Shown: in pieces, positions 43,832 to 52,235 of the stretch
How the letters are laid out: each line of letters starts with the position of its first letter
How positions within the stretch are numbered: position 1 is the stretch's first letter
Assembly: GCF_014855515.1 (NCBI RefSeq)
Contig: NZ_JACYFK010000001.1
Coordinates: 1,240,001-1,304,000, forward strand
From: Euzebyella marina
GTDB lineage: Bacteria; Bacteroidota; Bacteroidia; Flavobacteriales; Flavobacteriaceae
Length of the DNA stretch: 64,000 nt
Reading direction: 5' to 3'
Program-made: the position numbers and the translations under genes
Notes under the pieces: model-generated
The model's input: only the letters and a program-made list of their open reading frames with translations
Database searches by the model: none
Told to the model about the DNA's origin: nothing

Positions 43832-43845
43832 CAATTAATTAGTTG
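43832..43845. promoter_or_regulatory. Near-palindrome upstream of the PL8 gene
   Basis: CAATTAATTAGTTG is a 14-base near-palindrome (one mismatched pair) 113 bases before the PL8 start, in the gap behind the upstream esterase-like gene. It could be a regulator site. The A/T-rich content makes chance occurrence likely. Confidence 0.25.
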
Positions 43846-43895
43846 TCTAATGTCTTTTAAAGGTAGGTGATAAATAGGAGTTTAAGGGTTAAATT

Positions 43896-45038
43896 CTAAT
43901 ACCCGAAGTCAGCCTTTAAAGCGTCAATTTTTTCAAGGGCCATTTCTTTGGTCAAGAAATCAATCTCATCCATTCCGAAAGCTTTTTCAAAAGTTTTGAG
44001 AGCTTTTTTAGGTTCCCCTAATTGCTCATAATATTCTCCTTCGAAATAAAAGCCCATCATGGTGTCAGGAAACTCTTTCTTGCAAAGATCTGATAGCGGT
44101 TTTAACGATTCGATATCTTCCTTTTTTCTGCTGGCCGCGTAGATGGCCATTATATCGTTGAGGTCGACTGTCTTTTGAATGCCGAACAATTCTTCAATGC
44201 CCTTGTATTTATTCTCTAAATATTTAAATACAGGGTCTTCTGAGGTCAAAATTTCTTCTTTATATTCTTTTGGACTTATGGGTTTGAACATGCCGAATAT
44301 ATTATCGAAGGCCTTACCGATACCATAGGTGGCTACAGAAATGTGGTCTGCACTCTCATATTGATGAAAGTTGTAGTGCAGGGTTTCTTTTTCGATTGCC
44401 TTAATAGCATTGTGCATTGCCATTATTCTGGGGGTATCTTTATTTTTTTCGCCTTCCACTATTAGTTCGTAGAACATTTGTTTATCGAAAGCCGACAAGC
44501 GAGAAGGAACCCTATTTTCCATTTCTGGAGCCAAAGTGGGAGAAATATTGATGTAGGCATTAAAAAGAGAGTTTTCTTTAAACAACCAGTAATTGGTATA
44601 ATTGGCTGTAATGTCATAACCAACTACCATCTTAAATGGCGCCGTACTGTAGTTCAAGTCTAGATATGGAATGATTTCCATTCCTAAAAATTCGAAAAAC
44701 AACTTTCCTTTTTCTGAAGGAAGACCATCTTCTTCATTCCATGCGCAATCATCGAAACGTATGCTTTTTTTACTTTGATCGATACCTACTACAATACTCG
44801 CGGGCATACCATGAAATTGGTTGTAGAATTTGGCATTGGCTACCACTTGATCGAACAAATATTCGGCATCGAGCACTACAATAAGAGGATATTTTTTTTC
44901 CTTGTCATAGTCCTCTGGAAAATAATATCTCACATCTCTTCTTTCTTGTAGTTTGAAAGATTCGAATATTTCTTGGGTAACTTGACCGTATATACCGGAA
45001 CACACCAAAAGTGCGATAAAAGTAAATTTGCGTAGCAT
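43896..45038 (-). CDS. Esterase-fold (PF00756-like) protein without nucleophile Ser, with C-terminal TPR-like part
   Basis: Exported protein of 380 residues (signal MLRKFTFIALLVCSGIYGQ). Residues 25-245 match the esterase D/IroE alpha-beta-hydrolase family (Y-P-L-I-V-V-L-D-A-E-Y at 50-60, S-I-V-V-G-I-D). The elbow that should read G-H-S-x-G is G140-Y-D142-I-T, so Asp replaces the catalytic Ser, while a His in E-S-A-D-H-I remains at 232. Hydrolysis by the usual mechanism is therefore unlikely. The C-terminal third (about 290-380) has TPR-like helices (FYFEGEYYEQLGEPKKALKTF). It starts 14 bases behind the flippase-like gene and is the last of a panC-panD run, so its product may be a binding or chaperone-like protein (inference). 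Confidence 0.75.
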   Translation of the reverse strand: MLRKFTFIALLVCSGIYGQVTQEIFESFKLQERRDVRYYFPEDYDKEKKYPLIVVLDAEYLFDQVVANAKFYNQFHGMPASIVVGIDQSKKSIRFDDCAWNEEDGLPSEKGKLFFEFLGMEIIPYLDLNYSTAPFKMVVGYDITANYTNYWLFKENSLFNAYINISPTLAPEMENRVPSRLSAFDKQMFYELIVEGEKNKDTPRIMAMHNAIKAIEKETLHYNFHQYESADHISVATYGIGKAFDNIFGMFKPISPKEYKEEILTSEDPVFKYLENKYKGIEELFGIQKTVDLNDIMAIYAASRKKEDIESLKPLSDLCKKEFPDTMMGFYFEGEYYEQLGEPKKALKTFEKAFGMDEIDFLTKEMALEKIDALKADFGY

Positions 45039-45052
45039 GGTTAAATGTTTGG

Positions 45053-46018
45053 CTATCTATTTCTGTTCAATAACGGTAATAGCAGAAAAGATATTGCACC
45101 AAATACAACAACCATTAAAGTCTGGGCAATCCACATAATCCAACCATAAGCGTCTCCCGAAACCTTGCTGATTCCGTAAATGGCGAGTGCTTTGCTGATG
45201 GCCAGTGGATATAGCCCTATACCGCCATTGGTAAACATCATCGCCAGAGAGCCGGCTAAGAAGGCGACAAGCAGTTCGCTGGTGGTAAGGCCCAATGTCT
45301 CGGGCACCGTAAATTTAATGACCCACAGCATGCCAATATAGCATGCCCAAATAAACACGGTGTGAGCAATGAACGCCCACTTTTTTTCCATTTTAAAAAT
45401 GCTCAGAACACCGTCCGAAAGGCCTTTTAGAAATGATTTTAACCGAACTGCAAAAGGTTTGGTAGACTTTTTAATGAAAACCAAGAAAAGAATACCGACT
45501 AAAACAGCCAATGCCAGTAATAACAAGATTTTATTTAAGGGTATGCCAATGTTGTCTAAATAACCTAAAATAATATCGGTCTGTAATAATAACGTTATCA
45601 GTATAACAAGCAAAAGCATGATTACATCGATAACCCTTTCGGTAATAATCGTTCCGATTCCTTTATCGAACGGAACCCCTTCGTAGGTGGTTAGTGCCGT
45701 GGCTCTCAAAATTTCCCCAGCCCTGGGAATGCCAAGGTTGGTGAGGTAGGCCATTAAAATGATGAAAGTGTTATTGATGATTTTTGGCCGATAGCCCAAA
45801 GGCTGTAAAAGACAATTCCATCGTATAGCTCTTGAGATATGGCCTAGAATGCCAAGTATCATCGAAGCACCTACCCAGAGCAAATCAGCATTCTTGATAT
45901 AAAAAATAATTTGCTTTATCTCCTCTTCTGATGTGGAATAGTACCAGTATAAAACCAAAAAAACTCCCAATGCAATTGGGAGTAAGGTCTTAAGTATTTT
46001 TGTGAGGGTCGTCTTCAA
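45053..46018 (-). CDS. Flippase-like inner-membrane protein (UPF0104/YbhN family)
   Basis: A 321-residue protein with about eight predicted membrane segments, of the lysylphosphatidylglycerol-synthase-transmembrane-region (YbhN, UPF0104) family. The first segment is LLPIALGVFLVLYWYY; G-H-I-S-R-A-I-R-W, N-L-G-I-P-R-A-G-E-I-L-R-A and the G-G-I-G-L-Y-P blocks are family motifs. The soluble synthase domain of MprF is absent, so lipid lysylation is not expected; a role in lipid translocation is the usual proposal. It begins 3 bases behind panD, so it is co-transcribed with pantothenate synthesis. The reason for that pairing is not known; it is common in Flavobacteria as far as I recall. Confidence 0.88.
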   Translation of the reverse strand: MKTTLTKILKTLLPIALGVFLVLYWYYSTSEEEIKQIIFYIKNADLLWVGASMILGILGHISRAIRWNCLLQPLGYRPKIINNTFIILMAYLTNLGIPRAGEILRATALTTYEGVPFDKGIGTIITERVIDVIMLLLVILITLLLQTDIILGYLDNIGIPLNKILLLLALAVLVGILFLVFIKKSTKPFAVRLKSFLKGLSDGVLSIFKMEKKWAFIAHTVFIWACYIGMLWVIKFTVPETLGLTTSELLVAFLAGSLAMMFTNGGIGLYPLAISKALAIYGISKVSGDAYGWIMWIAQTLMVVVFGAISFLLLPLLNRNR

Positions 46019-46021
46019 TGA

Positions 46022-46372
46022 TTAATTCAACAAGTTGTTCTGTTCGTTAGGAAAAACCAAGGCGGGATTAAATTCTTTCGCTTCTTTGATATCCATCCAA
46101 GCATAGGTGATTAAGATCAGTATGTCGCCAACGGCAACTTTTCTGGCTGCTGCCCCGTTTAAGGTTACTTCACCACTGTTTCTTGGTCCTGGTATTGCAT
46201 AAGTTTCTAGCCTTTCACCGTTGTTATTGTTAACGATTTGTACCTTTTCGCCCCTGATGATATTAGCAGCGTCCATAAGGTCTTCATCTATAGTAATACT
46301 ACCGATATAATTTAGGTCGGCGCCAGTAACTTTAACTCGGTGAATTTTAGATTTTACAACTTCTATTTGCAT
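46022..46372 (-). CDS. panD: Aspartate 1-decarboxylase
   Basis: Pyruvoyl enzyme that makes beta-alanine from aspartate for pantothenate and coenzyme A. The 116 residues show the self-cleavage site G24-S25 in Y-I-G-S-I-T-I-D, in the same place as in E. coli, so Ser25 becomes the pyruvoyl group. Other family positions present are K9 in KSKIHR, Y22 and the G-A-A-A-R-K block near 73. It sits 61 bases behind panC and 3 bases before the flippase-like gene in one transcript. The C-terminal extension after residue 100 is usual in Bacteroidota. Confidence 0.96.
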   Translation of the reverse strand: MQIEVVKSKIHRVKVTGADLNYIGSITIDEDLMDAANIIRGEKVQIVNNNNGERLETYAIPGPRNSGEVTLNGAAARKVAVGDILILITYAWMDIKEAKEFNPALVFPNEQNNLLN

Positions 46373-46433
46373 GGCACAAAGGTAAATATAAATTTTGCGA
46401 TGACACTTCTGGCTTTCGGTTGCTCAAAGGTCA

Positions 46434-47279
46434 TTAGTTAAGGGCAATGTTGTCTATCAGTCGCACCCCTCCGGCATAAACGGCAATAAAGGCCCTATAT
46501 TTTTCAGATTTCAGTTTTTCTTCGATCGGTTTCAATGTTTTAACATTGGCGATTTCAAAATATTCCAGTTCTAATTCCGGTTGTTTTTCAAATGCGCTAG
46601 TCACCCAATCCTTCACATAAATAGCACTTTTCATGCCAAATTTTGTCTTGGCAGTCAACAAGGTTTCGTAAATAAAACCTGCTTTTAGTCGAAGAGCAGA
46701 GCCCAACCTTTCATTGCGCGAACTCATTGCCAGACCGTGCGCTTCCCTAACTATCGGACAGGGTATTATTTCTACAGGAATCTGTTTTTGTTCAACCAGT
46801 TTCTTTATAATTTGCAACTGCTGAAAGTCTTTTTCCCCAAAATAGGCTTTGTTCGGTTCGACCAATCTTAAAAGGGCCTCCACTATGGTTCCGACACCAT
46901 TGAAATGATCGTCTCTAAAGGCACCCTCCATAACTTGATCTAAACCTTCGAAATCATAGGCTTTTGATTCTACTTGATTTCCGTACATCTCCGATTCTGA
47001 GGGGGTGAAAATTATGAGCTCATCGGAAACGTTCTTAAGAAGGTCGAGATCGGCCTCGAGCGTTTTGGGGTACTTCTCAAGATCTTCTTGTTTGTCAAAT
47101 TGGGTCGGGTTTACAAAAATGCTTACGACAGTTAGTGCGTTTTCGTCGACGGCCATTTTCACCAAAGAAATATGCCCTTGATGTAGGGCGCCCATAGTAG
47201 GGACAAGGCCTAAGGTGTTCGTTGGTTCTAAGCCTGCTACCGCTTTTTTTAACTCATTCTTGGTGCTGCAAATCAACAT
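46434..47279 (-). CDS. panC: Pantothenate synthetase (pantoate-beta-alanine ligase)
   Basis: Joins pantoate and beta-alanine with ATP to give pantothenate, in the cytosol. Motifs: L-V-P-T-M-G-A-L-H-Q-G-H with the HIGH-like adenylate loop at residues 26-38, V-S-I-F-V-N-P-T-Q-F, F-G-E-K-D-F-Q-Q-L and the S-S-R-N-E-R-L phosphate loop. 281 residues is standard. Together with panD just downstream, this covers the last two steps of the pathway; panB is not in the window. It faces the GT5-like gene across about 100 bases that hold promoters for both strands. Confidence 0.97.
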   Translation of the reverse strand: MLICSTKNELKKAVAGLEPTNTLGLVPTMGALHQGHISLVKMAVDENALTVVSIFVNPTQFDKQEDLEKYPKTLEADLDLLKNVSDELIIFTPSESEMYGNQVESKAYDFEGLDQVMEGAFRDDHFNGVGTIVEALLRLVEPNKAYFGEKDFQQLQIIKKLVEQKQIPVEIIPCPIVREAHGLAMSSRNERLGSALRLKAGFIYETLLTAKTKFGMKSAIYVKDWVTSAFEKQPELELEYFEIANVKTLKPIEEKLKSEKYRAFIAVYAGGVRLIDNIALN

Positions 47280-47337
47280 GGGTTTTATTTAAAAGCGAGC
47301 AAACTTACTATATTACAGCTAATCTGCATAATTTTTG

Positions 47338-47345
47338 TAATTTTG
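47338..47345 (+). promoter_or_regulatory. Candidate -7 box of the GT5-N-domain gene
   Basis: TAATTTTG fits TAnnTTTG and lies 35 bases before the ATG at 47381. The -33 region (TTAC about 21 bases upstream) is only a partial match. Confidence 0.4.
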
Positions 47346-47380
47346 CAGCCACGTTACACCAAAAGAAAAAAGCAAAATAC

Positions 47381-48190
47381 ATGAATGGTAAAAAGATATT
47401 GTTCGTATCGTCGGAATTAGTACCCTATCTTCCGGAGAACGAAGTTTCCTTAATGTCTTACGAAACTCCGAGGATGGTAAACAGTAACGGTGGCCAGATT
47501 CGGATTTTTATGCCAAGGTACGGCAATATCAATGAGAGAAGGCACCAATTGCATGAAGTCATTCGATTGTCGGGCATGAATTTGGTTATCAATGATATGG
47601 ATATGCCTTTGATTATCAAGGTGGCTTCTATTCCCAGAGAAAGAATTCAGGTATATTTCATAGATAATGACGAATACTTCAAAAGAAAGGCGACTTTCTC
47701 CGATGCTGACGGCAATTTATTTCCCGACAATGACCAGCGAGCTATCTTTTTTGCCAAGGGCGTTGTCGAAACGGTGAAAAAGTTGAATTGGACTCCCGAT
47801 ATTATACATGTTCATGGTTGGATGGCCTCTCTTTTGCCTCTATATCTGAAAAAGTATTACGCCGATGAGCCTCTTTTTGATACAAGTAAAATCGTAATTT
47901 CTGTTTACGGTAAGTCATTCGAGGGTGAATTGGAAAAAGATATGATCAAAAAAATAGCTTTCGATGGTATACCCGAAGAAAGTATTTCTGCTCTTGAAAC
48001 CCCTACGTATAATAATTTGTTAAAAGTTGCCGTAGATCATTCCGATGCCGTTATTTTAGCCGCGGAAGAAATTCCGGCAGACTTGAAAGACCATATTTCC
48101 AACCTAGAAAAACCGGTGTTGCCTTACGTTTCTTTGCAAGAGTTTGAAGAAGCGTATGCTAATTTTTATAACACTGAAGTTTTAAAATAG
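47381..48190 (+). CDS. Glycogen/starch synthase N-terminal-domain (GT5-like) protein
   Basis: 269 residues matching only the N-terminal Rossmann domain of glycogen synthase (K-I-L-F-V-S-S-E-L-V-P at the start; I-I-H-V-H-G-W-M-A-S-L-L-P-L-Y-L, the acceptor-binding H-x-H-x-W region). The second Rossmann domain that binds ADP-glucose is missing, and the K-T-G-G-L loop after S-S-E is replaced by L-P-E-N-E-V-S-L, so ordinary synthase activity is unlikely. Such short forms occur beside panC in Flavobacteria and are annotated glycogen synthase; I think that name is misleading. ATG 47381 is used; the frame from 47222 overlaps panC. The DUF4270 gene follows after 5 bases. Confidence 0.82.
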   Translation: MNGKKILFVSSELVPYLPENEVSLMSYETPRMVNSNGGQIRIFMPRYGNINERRHQLHEVIRLSGMNLVINDMDMPLIIKVASIPRERIQVYFIDNDEYFKRKATFSDADGNLFPDNDQRAIFFAKGVVETVKKLNWTPDIIHVHGWMASLLPLYLKKYYADEPLFDTSKIVISVYGKSFEGELEKDMIKKIAFDGIPEESISALETPTYNNLLKVAVDHSDAVILAAEEIPADLKDHISNLEKPVLPYVSLQEFEEAYANFYNTEVLK

Positions 48191-48195
48191 TCCGA

Positions 48196-50046
48196 ATGAC
48201 ATTTTTAAAGAATTCAATTTTTGCTGCTTTGGCAGTGGGTTTTCTAATGGCCTTTGTAGTGTCTTGCGAACAGGATCCTACCACTATTGGGTCTGGGGTA
48301 ATTGGCAGTTCACCTTTTATTACTGATAAGGCTGTTTTTGATGTTTATGCCTACAACAAAAAGATAAAGGCCGTAAGTACCAATAAATTGCCTATTTATC
48401 AATTGGGTTCTTTTACTCATCCTGTTTATGGTAAAACAACGGCTAGTGTAACTTCGCAAGTGCAGTTGTCAAGTGTAAATCCGACTTTTGGGATAAATTC
48501 ACAAGCTCAAGAAGATAATCCGAGTAGTACAATCGCTACGCAAATTCCCGAAAACGAAAAAATCGACTCTGTTTATCTCTATATACCTTTTTTGACAAAC
48601 CCAGGAGGGGACTCTGATGGTGACGGGCTGGTAGATGAACTGGACCAGTATCCCGATGACCCGGCAGGTGACTCTGATGGTGACGGACTGTCAGATGCGC
48701 AAGAAATAAATCGTGGAACCGACCCTAATGATTCTGATACCGACGACGATAATATTGGAGATGCAGAAGATGATGATTTTACCGCCAACCAATACAAAAA
48801 AACACTTGATATTGATAGTCTTTTTGTGGATGGAAAATTGTATGGCCCATCTACAGCGGTAGGCCCCTTAAATTTAAGAGTTGAAAGGTCAAGCTACTAT
48901 CTGCGTGATTTAGACCCTAATGCTAACTTTCAAGAGGCTCAAGAATATTATAGCAATCAAGAATTTTCTCCAACTTTTGTTGATAGCTTACTATTCGACG
49001 GGGAAGTAACAATTAACCCAGATCAGATAGCTCTTAAAAGTAGAGATGATGCTTCAACTGAAGATGTCGATGAGTCGGAAAACTTCACTTATCTGAATCC
49101 TGGGATCAGGGTTCAATTAAGCAATGAATTTTTCCAAAATAATTTCATTAATAAAGAGGGAAGTGCAGAGCTCTTGAATCAAGAAAATTTCAAAGACTTT
49201 TTTCGGGGTATTCATTTATCGTTAAACGGGGTGTCTAATGAGGTAATGATGCTGTTCGACATTAAGAATGCAAATATTACCATTTCATACAGTTACGACA
49301 CTGCCGATTCTAATGGTGTTGTAACAGAAGGTAATGGCAAGCGTGATTATGTCTTGAATTTTTTAACTGCTGTGGTTGGTAGTACTGGTCAGGCTACTGG
49401 TCAGGTTAATGGCAATGCTGCCAATACCTATATTAATGAAAGTTACCCAGCTGAAATTTCTGATGCTATTACAAGTGAAGAAAATGCAGAAAAGATATAC
49501 CTTAAGGGTGGCTCAGGTACAATGGCCGAAATAAAGCTTTTTGATGAAGAGAATGGCCGTTCTGTAATTAATCAGATTAAGTCAAACAATTGGATTATTA
49601 ATGAGGCCAATTTAGTATTGTATGTAGATGATAATAGTGATGTTGCTACGCCTCCTAGTTTGTATTTGTACAATACAGAGACCACTTATCCGGTCTATGG
49701 AATACCTTCAAATCAGAATGATCAATCAGTCAGAATTTTTGATTATGATGGCAAGCTTGAAAGAACAAGTGCTGGTAAAGCATTAAAATATACCATTAAA
49801 ATTACCGAGCACATTAATGACTTGATTGTTAGAGACGCTCAGAATGCCACGTTAGGTTTATCTATAGCTTCCGCATTAAACAGAACGGGGTTGCGTAACT
49901 CCATTTTGCCCGATGATAGCGAGGAAGAAGTTCCTTTAACGTCAACCCTCAGCCCATTAGGAACTGTACTTTACGGCAGCAATGTTGCCCCTGAAAATTT
50001 AGATAAAAAGCTTAAGCTTGAAATATTCTATACTGAGGTAGAGTAG
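48196..50046 (+). CDS. DUF4270 lipoprotein with inserted calcium-binding (TSP3-like) repeats
   Basis: Envelope lipoprotein, 616 residues; lipobox F-V-V-S-C with Cys24. The framework (E-Q-D-P-T-T-I-G-S-G-V-I at the start; K-L-E-R-T-S-A-G-K-A-L and L-K-L-E-I-F-Y-T near the end) is DUF4270, a Bacteroidota family of unknown function. An insert at about residues 136-196 contains thrombospondin-type-3-like calcium motifs (DSDGDGL twice, with D-P-N-D-S-D-T-D-D-D after); the two are encoded by a direct repeat 60 bases apart. Adjacent to the GT5-like gene and ahead of glmS. Calcium-dependent folding of the insert is inferred. Confidence 0.85.
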   Translation: MTFLKNSIFAALAVGFLMAFVVSCEQDPTTIGSGVIGSSPFITDKAVFDVYAYNKKIKAVSTNKLPIYQLGSFTHPVYGKTTASVTSQVQLSSVNPTFGINSQAQEDNPSSTIATQIPENEKIDSVYLYIPFLTNPGGDSDGDGLVDELDQYPDDPAGDSDGDGLSDAQEINRGTDPNDSDTDDDNIGDAEDDDFTANQYKKTLDIDSLFVDGKLYGPSTAVGPLNLRVERSSYYLRDLDPNANFQEAQEYYSNQEFSPTFVDSLLFDGEVTINPDQIALKSRDDASTEDVDESENFTYLNPGIRVQLSNEFFQNNFINKEGSAELLNQENFKDFFRGIHLSLNGVSNEVMMLFDIKNANITISYSYDTADSNGVVTEGNGKRDYVLNFLTAVVGSTGQATGQVNGNAANTYINESYPAEISDAITSEENAEKIYLKGGSGTMAEIKLFDEENGRSVINQIKSNNWIINEANLVLYVDDNSDVATPPSLYLYNTETTYPVYGIPSNQNDQSVRIFDYDGKLERTSAGKALKYTIKITEHINDLIVRDAQNATLGLSIASALNRTGLRNSILPDDSEEEVPLTSTLSPLGTVLYGSNVAPENLDKKLKLEIFYTEVE

Positions 50047-50125
50047 AGTAGTTAGCGTCAATTTTCTTCTCTTGAATTCAACATACTATTCAAGAAAATA
50101 CCCCGTTTAACATTTTATAGAACCG

Positions 50126-50153
50126 TTGTTTTTAAAAGGTTCTTGTACATTTG
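50126..50153 (+). promoter_or_regulatory. Candidate glmS promoter
   Basis: TTG at 50126-50128 and TACATTTG at 50146-50153, 17 bases apart, match the Bacteroidota consensus. AGAACC and GGTTCT flank the region as a small inverted repeat (about 50118-50143). The ATG is 40 bases downstream; no glmS ribozyme is recognisable in the 147-base gap. Confidence 0.5.
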
Positions 50154-50193
50154 TTTGAAACACTAACTCACTTCAGCTATAAATTACTAATAT

Positions 50194-52041
50194 ATGTGTG
50201 GAATAGTAGGGTATATCGGTCATAGAGATGCTTATCCGATTATAATTAAAGGACTTAGAAGACTTGAATATCGAGGTTATGATAGTGCTGGTATTGCATT
50301 ATATGACGGGGAAGATATCAACTTATCAAAAACTAAAGGGAAGGTAGAAGACCTTAAAAAGAAAGCCGATAAATCAATATCTACTTCAGGGGCTTTAGGT
50401 ATGGGACATACAAGATGGGCAACACACGGGGTGCCCAACGATGTTAACTCACACCCCCATTATTCGAATTCAGGTAATTTGGTCATTATACACAATGGGA
50501 TCATTGAAAACTATGAATCCATAAAAAAAGAGTTGATAAAAAGAGGCTATACTTTTCAGTCCGACACCGACACCGAGGTTCTAGTTAACCTGATTGAAGA
50601 AGTCAAAAAACAGGAAGATGTAAAGTTAGGTAAGGCCGTTCAAATAGCCTTAAATGAAGTTGTTGGCGCGTATGCCATTGCCGTATTTGATAAACAAAAA
50701 CCAGATGAGATAGTAGTGGCTAAATTAGGTAGCCCTTTAGCAATCGGTATTGGTGAAAATGAGTACTTTATCGCTTCGGATGCGTCACCTTTCATCGAGT
50801 ACACTAACAATGCCGTTTATCTTGAAGATGAAGAAATGGCCATTGTAAGACTGGGCAAAGAAATTAAATTACGTAAAATTAAGGATGACGCGATAGCCTA
50901 CCCCAATATTCTTGAACTCAAAATGAATATTGAACAGATCGAGAAGGGCGGATATGACCATTTTATGTTGAAGGAAATTTATGAGCAACCTAGGGCTATC
51001 TTAGACACCTATCGAGGTCGTTTGCGTGCCGATCAAGGTATTATCAAGATGGCCGGTATTGATGAGCATCTAGAAAAATTCATGAATGCCAATAGAATAA
51101 TTATCGTTGCCTGTGGTACGTCTTGGCATGCCGGTCTTGTAGCCGAATATATTTTTGAAGATTTAGCACGGGTTCCGGTCGAGGTCGAGTATGCTTCTGA
51201 ATTTCGTTACAGAAATCCTGTGATAACAAATAAAGATGTTTTGATTGCTATTTCGCAATCTGGAGAAACTGCCGATACCTTGGCAGCTATCAAACTTGCA
51301 AAAGAAAAAGGTGCGTTTGTTTTTGGCGTTTGTAATGTAGTTGGTTCTTCTATAGCTAGAGAAACCGATGCGGGAGCTTATACGCATGCCGGGCCGGAAA
51401 TTGGGGTGGCTTCTACCAAGGCATTTACTACTCAAATCACAGTTTTGACGCTAATAGCCTTAAAATTGGCCAAGGAAAAAGGTGAATTTTCAGAATCTAA
51501 GTTCCATGAATTTTTAACAGAGTTGGAAACTATTCCCGCCAAAGTTGAAAAGGCCTTGGAATCAAATCCCCTAGTTGAAATTATATCTGATGTTTATAAA
51601 GATGCGACCAATTGTTTATACTTGGGTAGAGGGTATAATTTTCCTGTAGCACTCGAGGGCGCACTTAAGTTGAAGGAGATAAGTTATATTCATGCAGAAG
51701 GTTATCCTGCGGCTGAAATGAAACATGGTCCCATAGCCCTAATAGATGATCAAATGCCGGTTTTTGTAATCGCTACCAAAAAAGGGCATTATGAAAAAGT
51801 GGTCAGTAATATTCAAGAGATAAAATCTAGAAAAGGAAAAATCATAGCTATCGTTACCGAAGGTGACGAGCAAGTAACAGAATTGGCCGATCATGTTATA
51901 GAGGTTCCAGAAACTTTGGAAAGTCTTTCGCCATTACTTACTACCATTCCGCTGCAGCTATTATCATACCACATTGCGGTAATGAGGGGTTGCAACGTTG
52001 ACCAGCCACGAAATTTGGCCAAATCGGTTACGGTAGAGTAA
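50194..52041 (+). CDS. glmS: Glutamine-fructose-6-phosphate aminotransferase
   Basis: Makes glucosamine 6-phosphate from fructose 6-phosphate and glutamine, the entry to peptidoglycan and lipid A amino sugars. The N-terminal Ntn glutaminase keeps Cys2 (M-C-G-I-V-G-Y-I-G) as nucleophile, R-R-L-E-Y-R-G-Y-D-S-A-G and G-H-T-R-W-A-T-H-G. Two SIS isomerase domains follow (V-A-C-G-T-S-W-H-A-G near 300 and the Y-L-G-R-G block near 475), with E-G-A-L-K-L-K-E-I-S-Y and the closing N-L-A-K-S-V-T-V-E. Length 615 is standard. It has its own promoter and terminator. Confidence 0.97.
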   Translation: MCGIVGYIGHRDAYPIIIKGLRRLEYRGYDSAGIALYDGEDINLSKTKGKVEDLKKKADKSISTSGALGMGHTRWATHGVPNDVNSHPHYSNSGNLVIIHNGIIENYESIKKELIKRGYTFQSDTDTEVLVNLIEEVKKQEDVKLGKAVQIALNEVVGAYAIAVFDKQKPDEIVVAKLGSPLAIGIGENEYFIASDASPFIEYTNNAVYLEDEEMAIVRLGKEIKLRKIKDDAIAYPNILELKMNIEQIEKGGYDHFMLKEIYEQPRAILDTYRGRLRADQGIIKMAGIDEHLEKFMNANRIIIVACGTSWHAGLVAEYIFEDLARVPVEVEYASEFRYRNPVITNKDVLIAISQSGETADTLAAIKLAKEKGAFVFGVCNVVGSSIARETDAGAYTHAGPEIGVASTKAFTTQITVLTLIALKLAKEKGEFSESKFHEFLTELETIPAKVEKALESNPLVEIISDVYKDATNCLYLGRGYNFPVALEGALKLKEISYIHAEGYPAAEMKHGPIALIDDQMPVFVIATKKGHYEKVVSNIQEIKSRKGKIIAIVTEGDEQVTELADHVIEVPETLESLSPLLTTIPLQLLSYHIAVMRGCNVDQPRNLAKSVTVE

Positions 52042-52069
52042 TTTTAACAACTTATAAGCAATATTTTTT

Positions 52070-52100
52070 AAGGGTCACGGTTCTTACCGTGGCCTTTTTT
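52070..52100 (+). terminator. Rho-independent terminator after glmS
   Basis: AAGGGTCACGGT pairs with ACCGTGGCCTT, with one bulged G and one T-G pair, around a short loop, followed by T6. It begins 28 bases after the glmS stop. Confidence 0.82.
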
Positions 52101-52235
52101 ATTGGGTTTTCTTAATATTTGCACGTTCTGATTGAGAAAAATATATTATGCGCGCATAATTTTTTTCAAATTAGTATTTTTGGAGTGAAAAAAAATGTAA
52201 CTTGCCTATACGAACCTATTTAACTTAAACTTAAC

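Noticed and set aside
50047-50193. Possible glmS ribozyme upstream of glmS
   Set aside because: The gap is 147 bases and shows a protein-type promoter with a 40-base leader, which is too short for the ribozyme; its conserved core is not recognisable.
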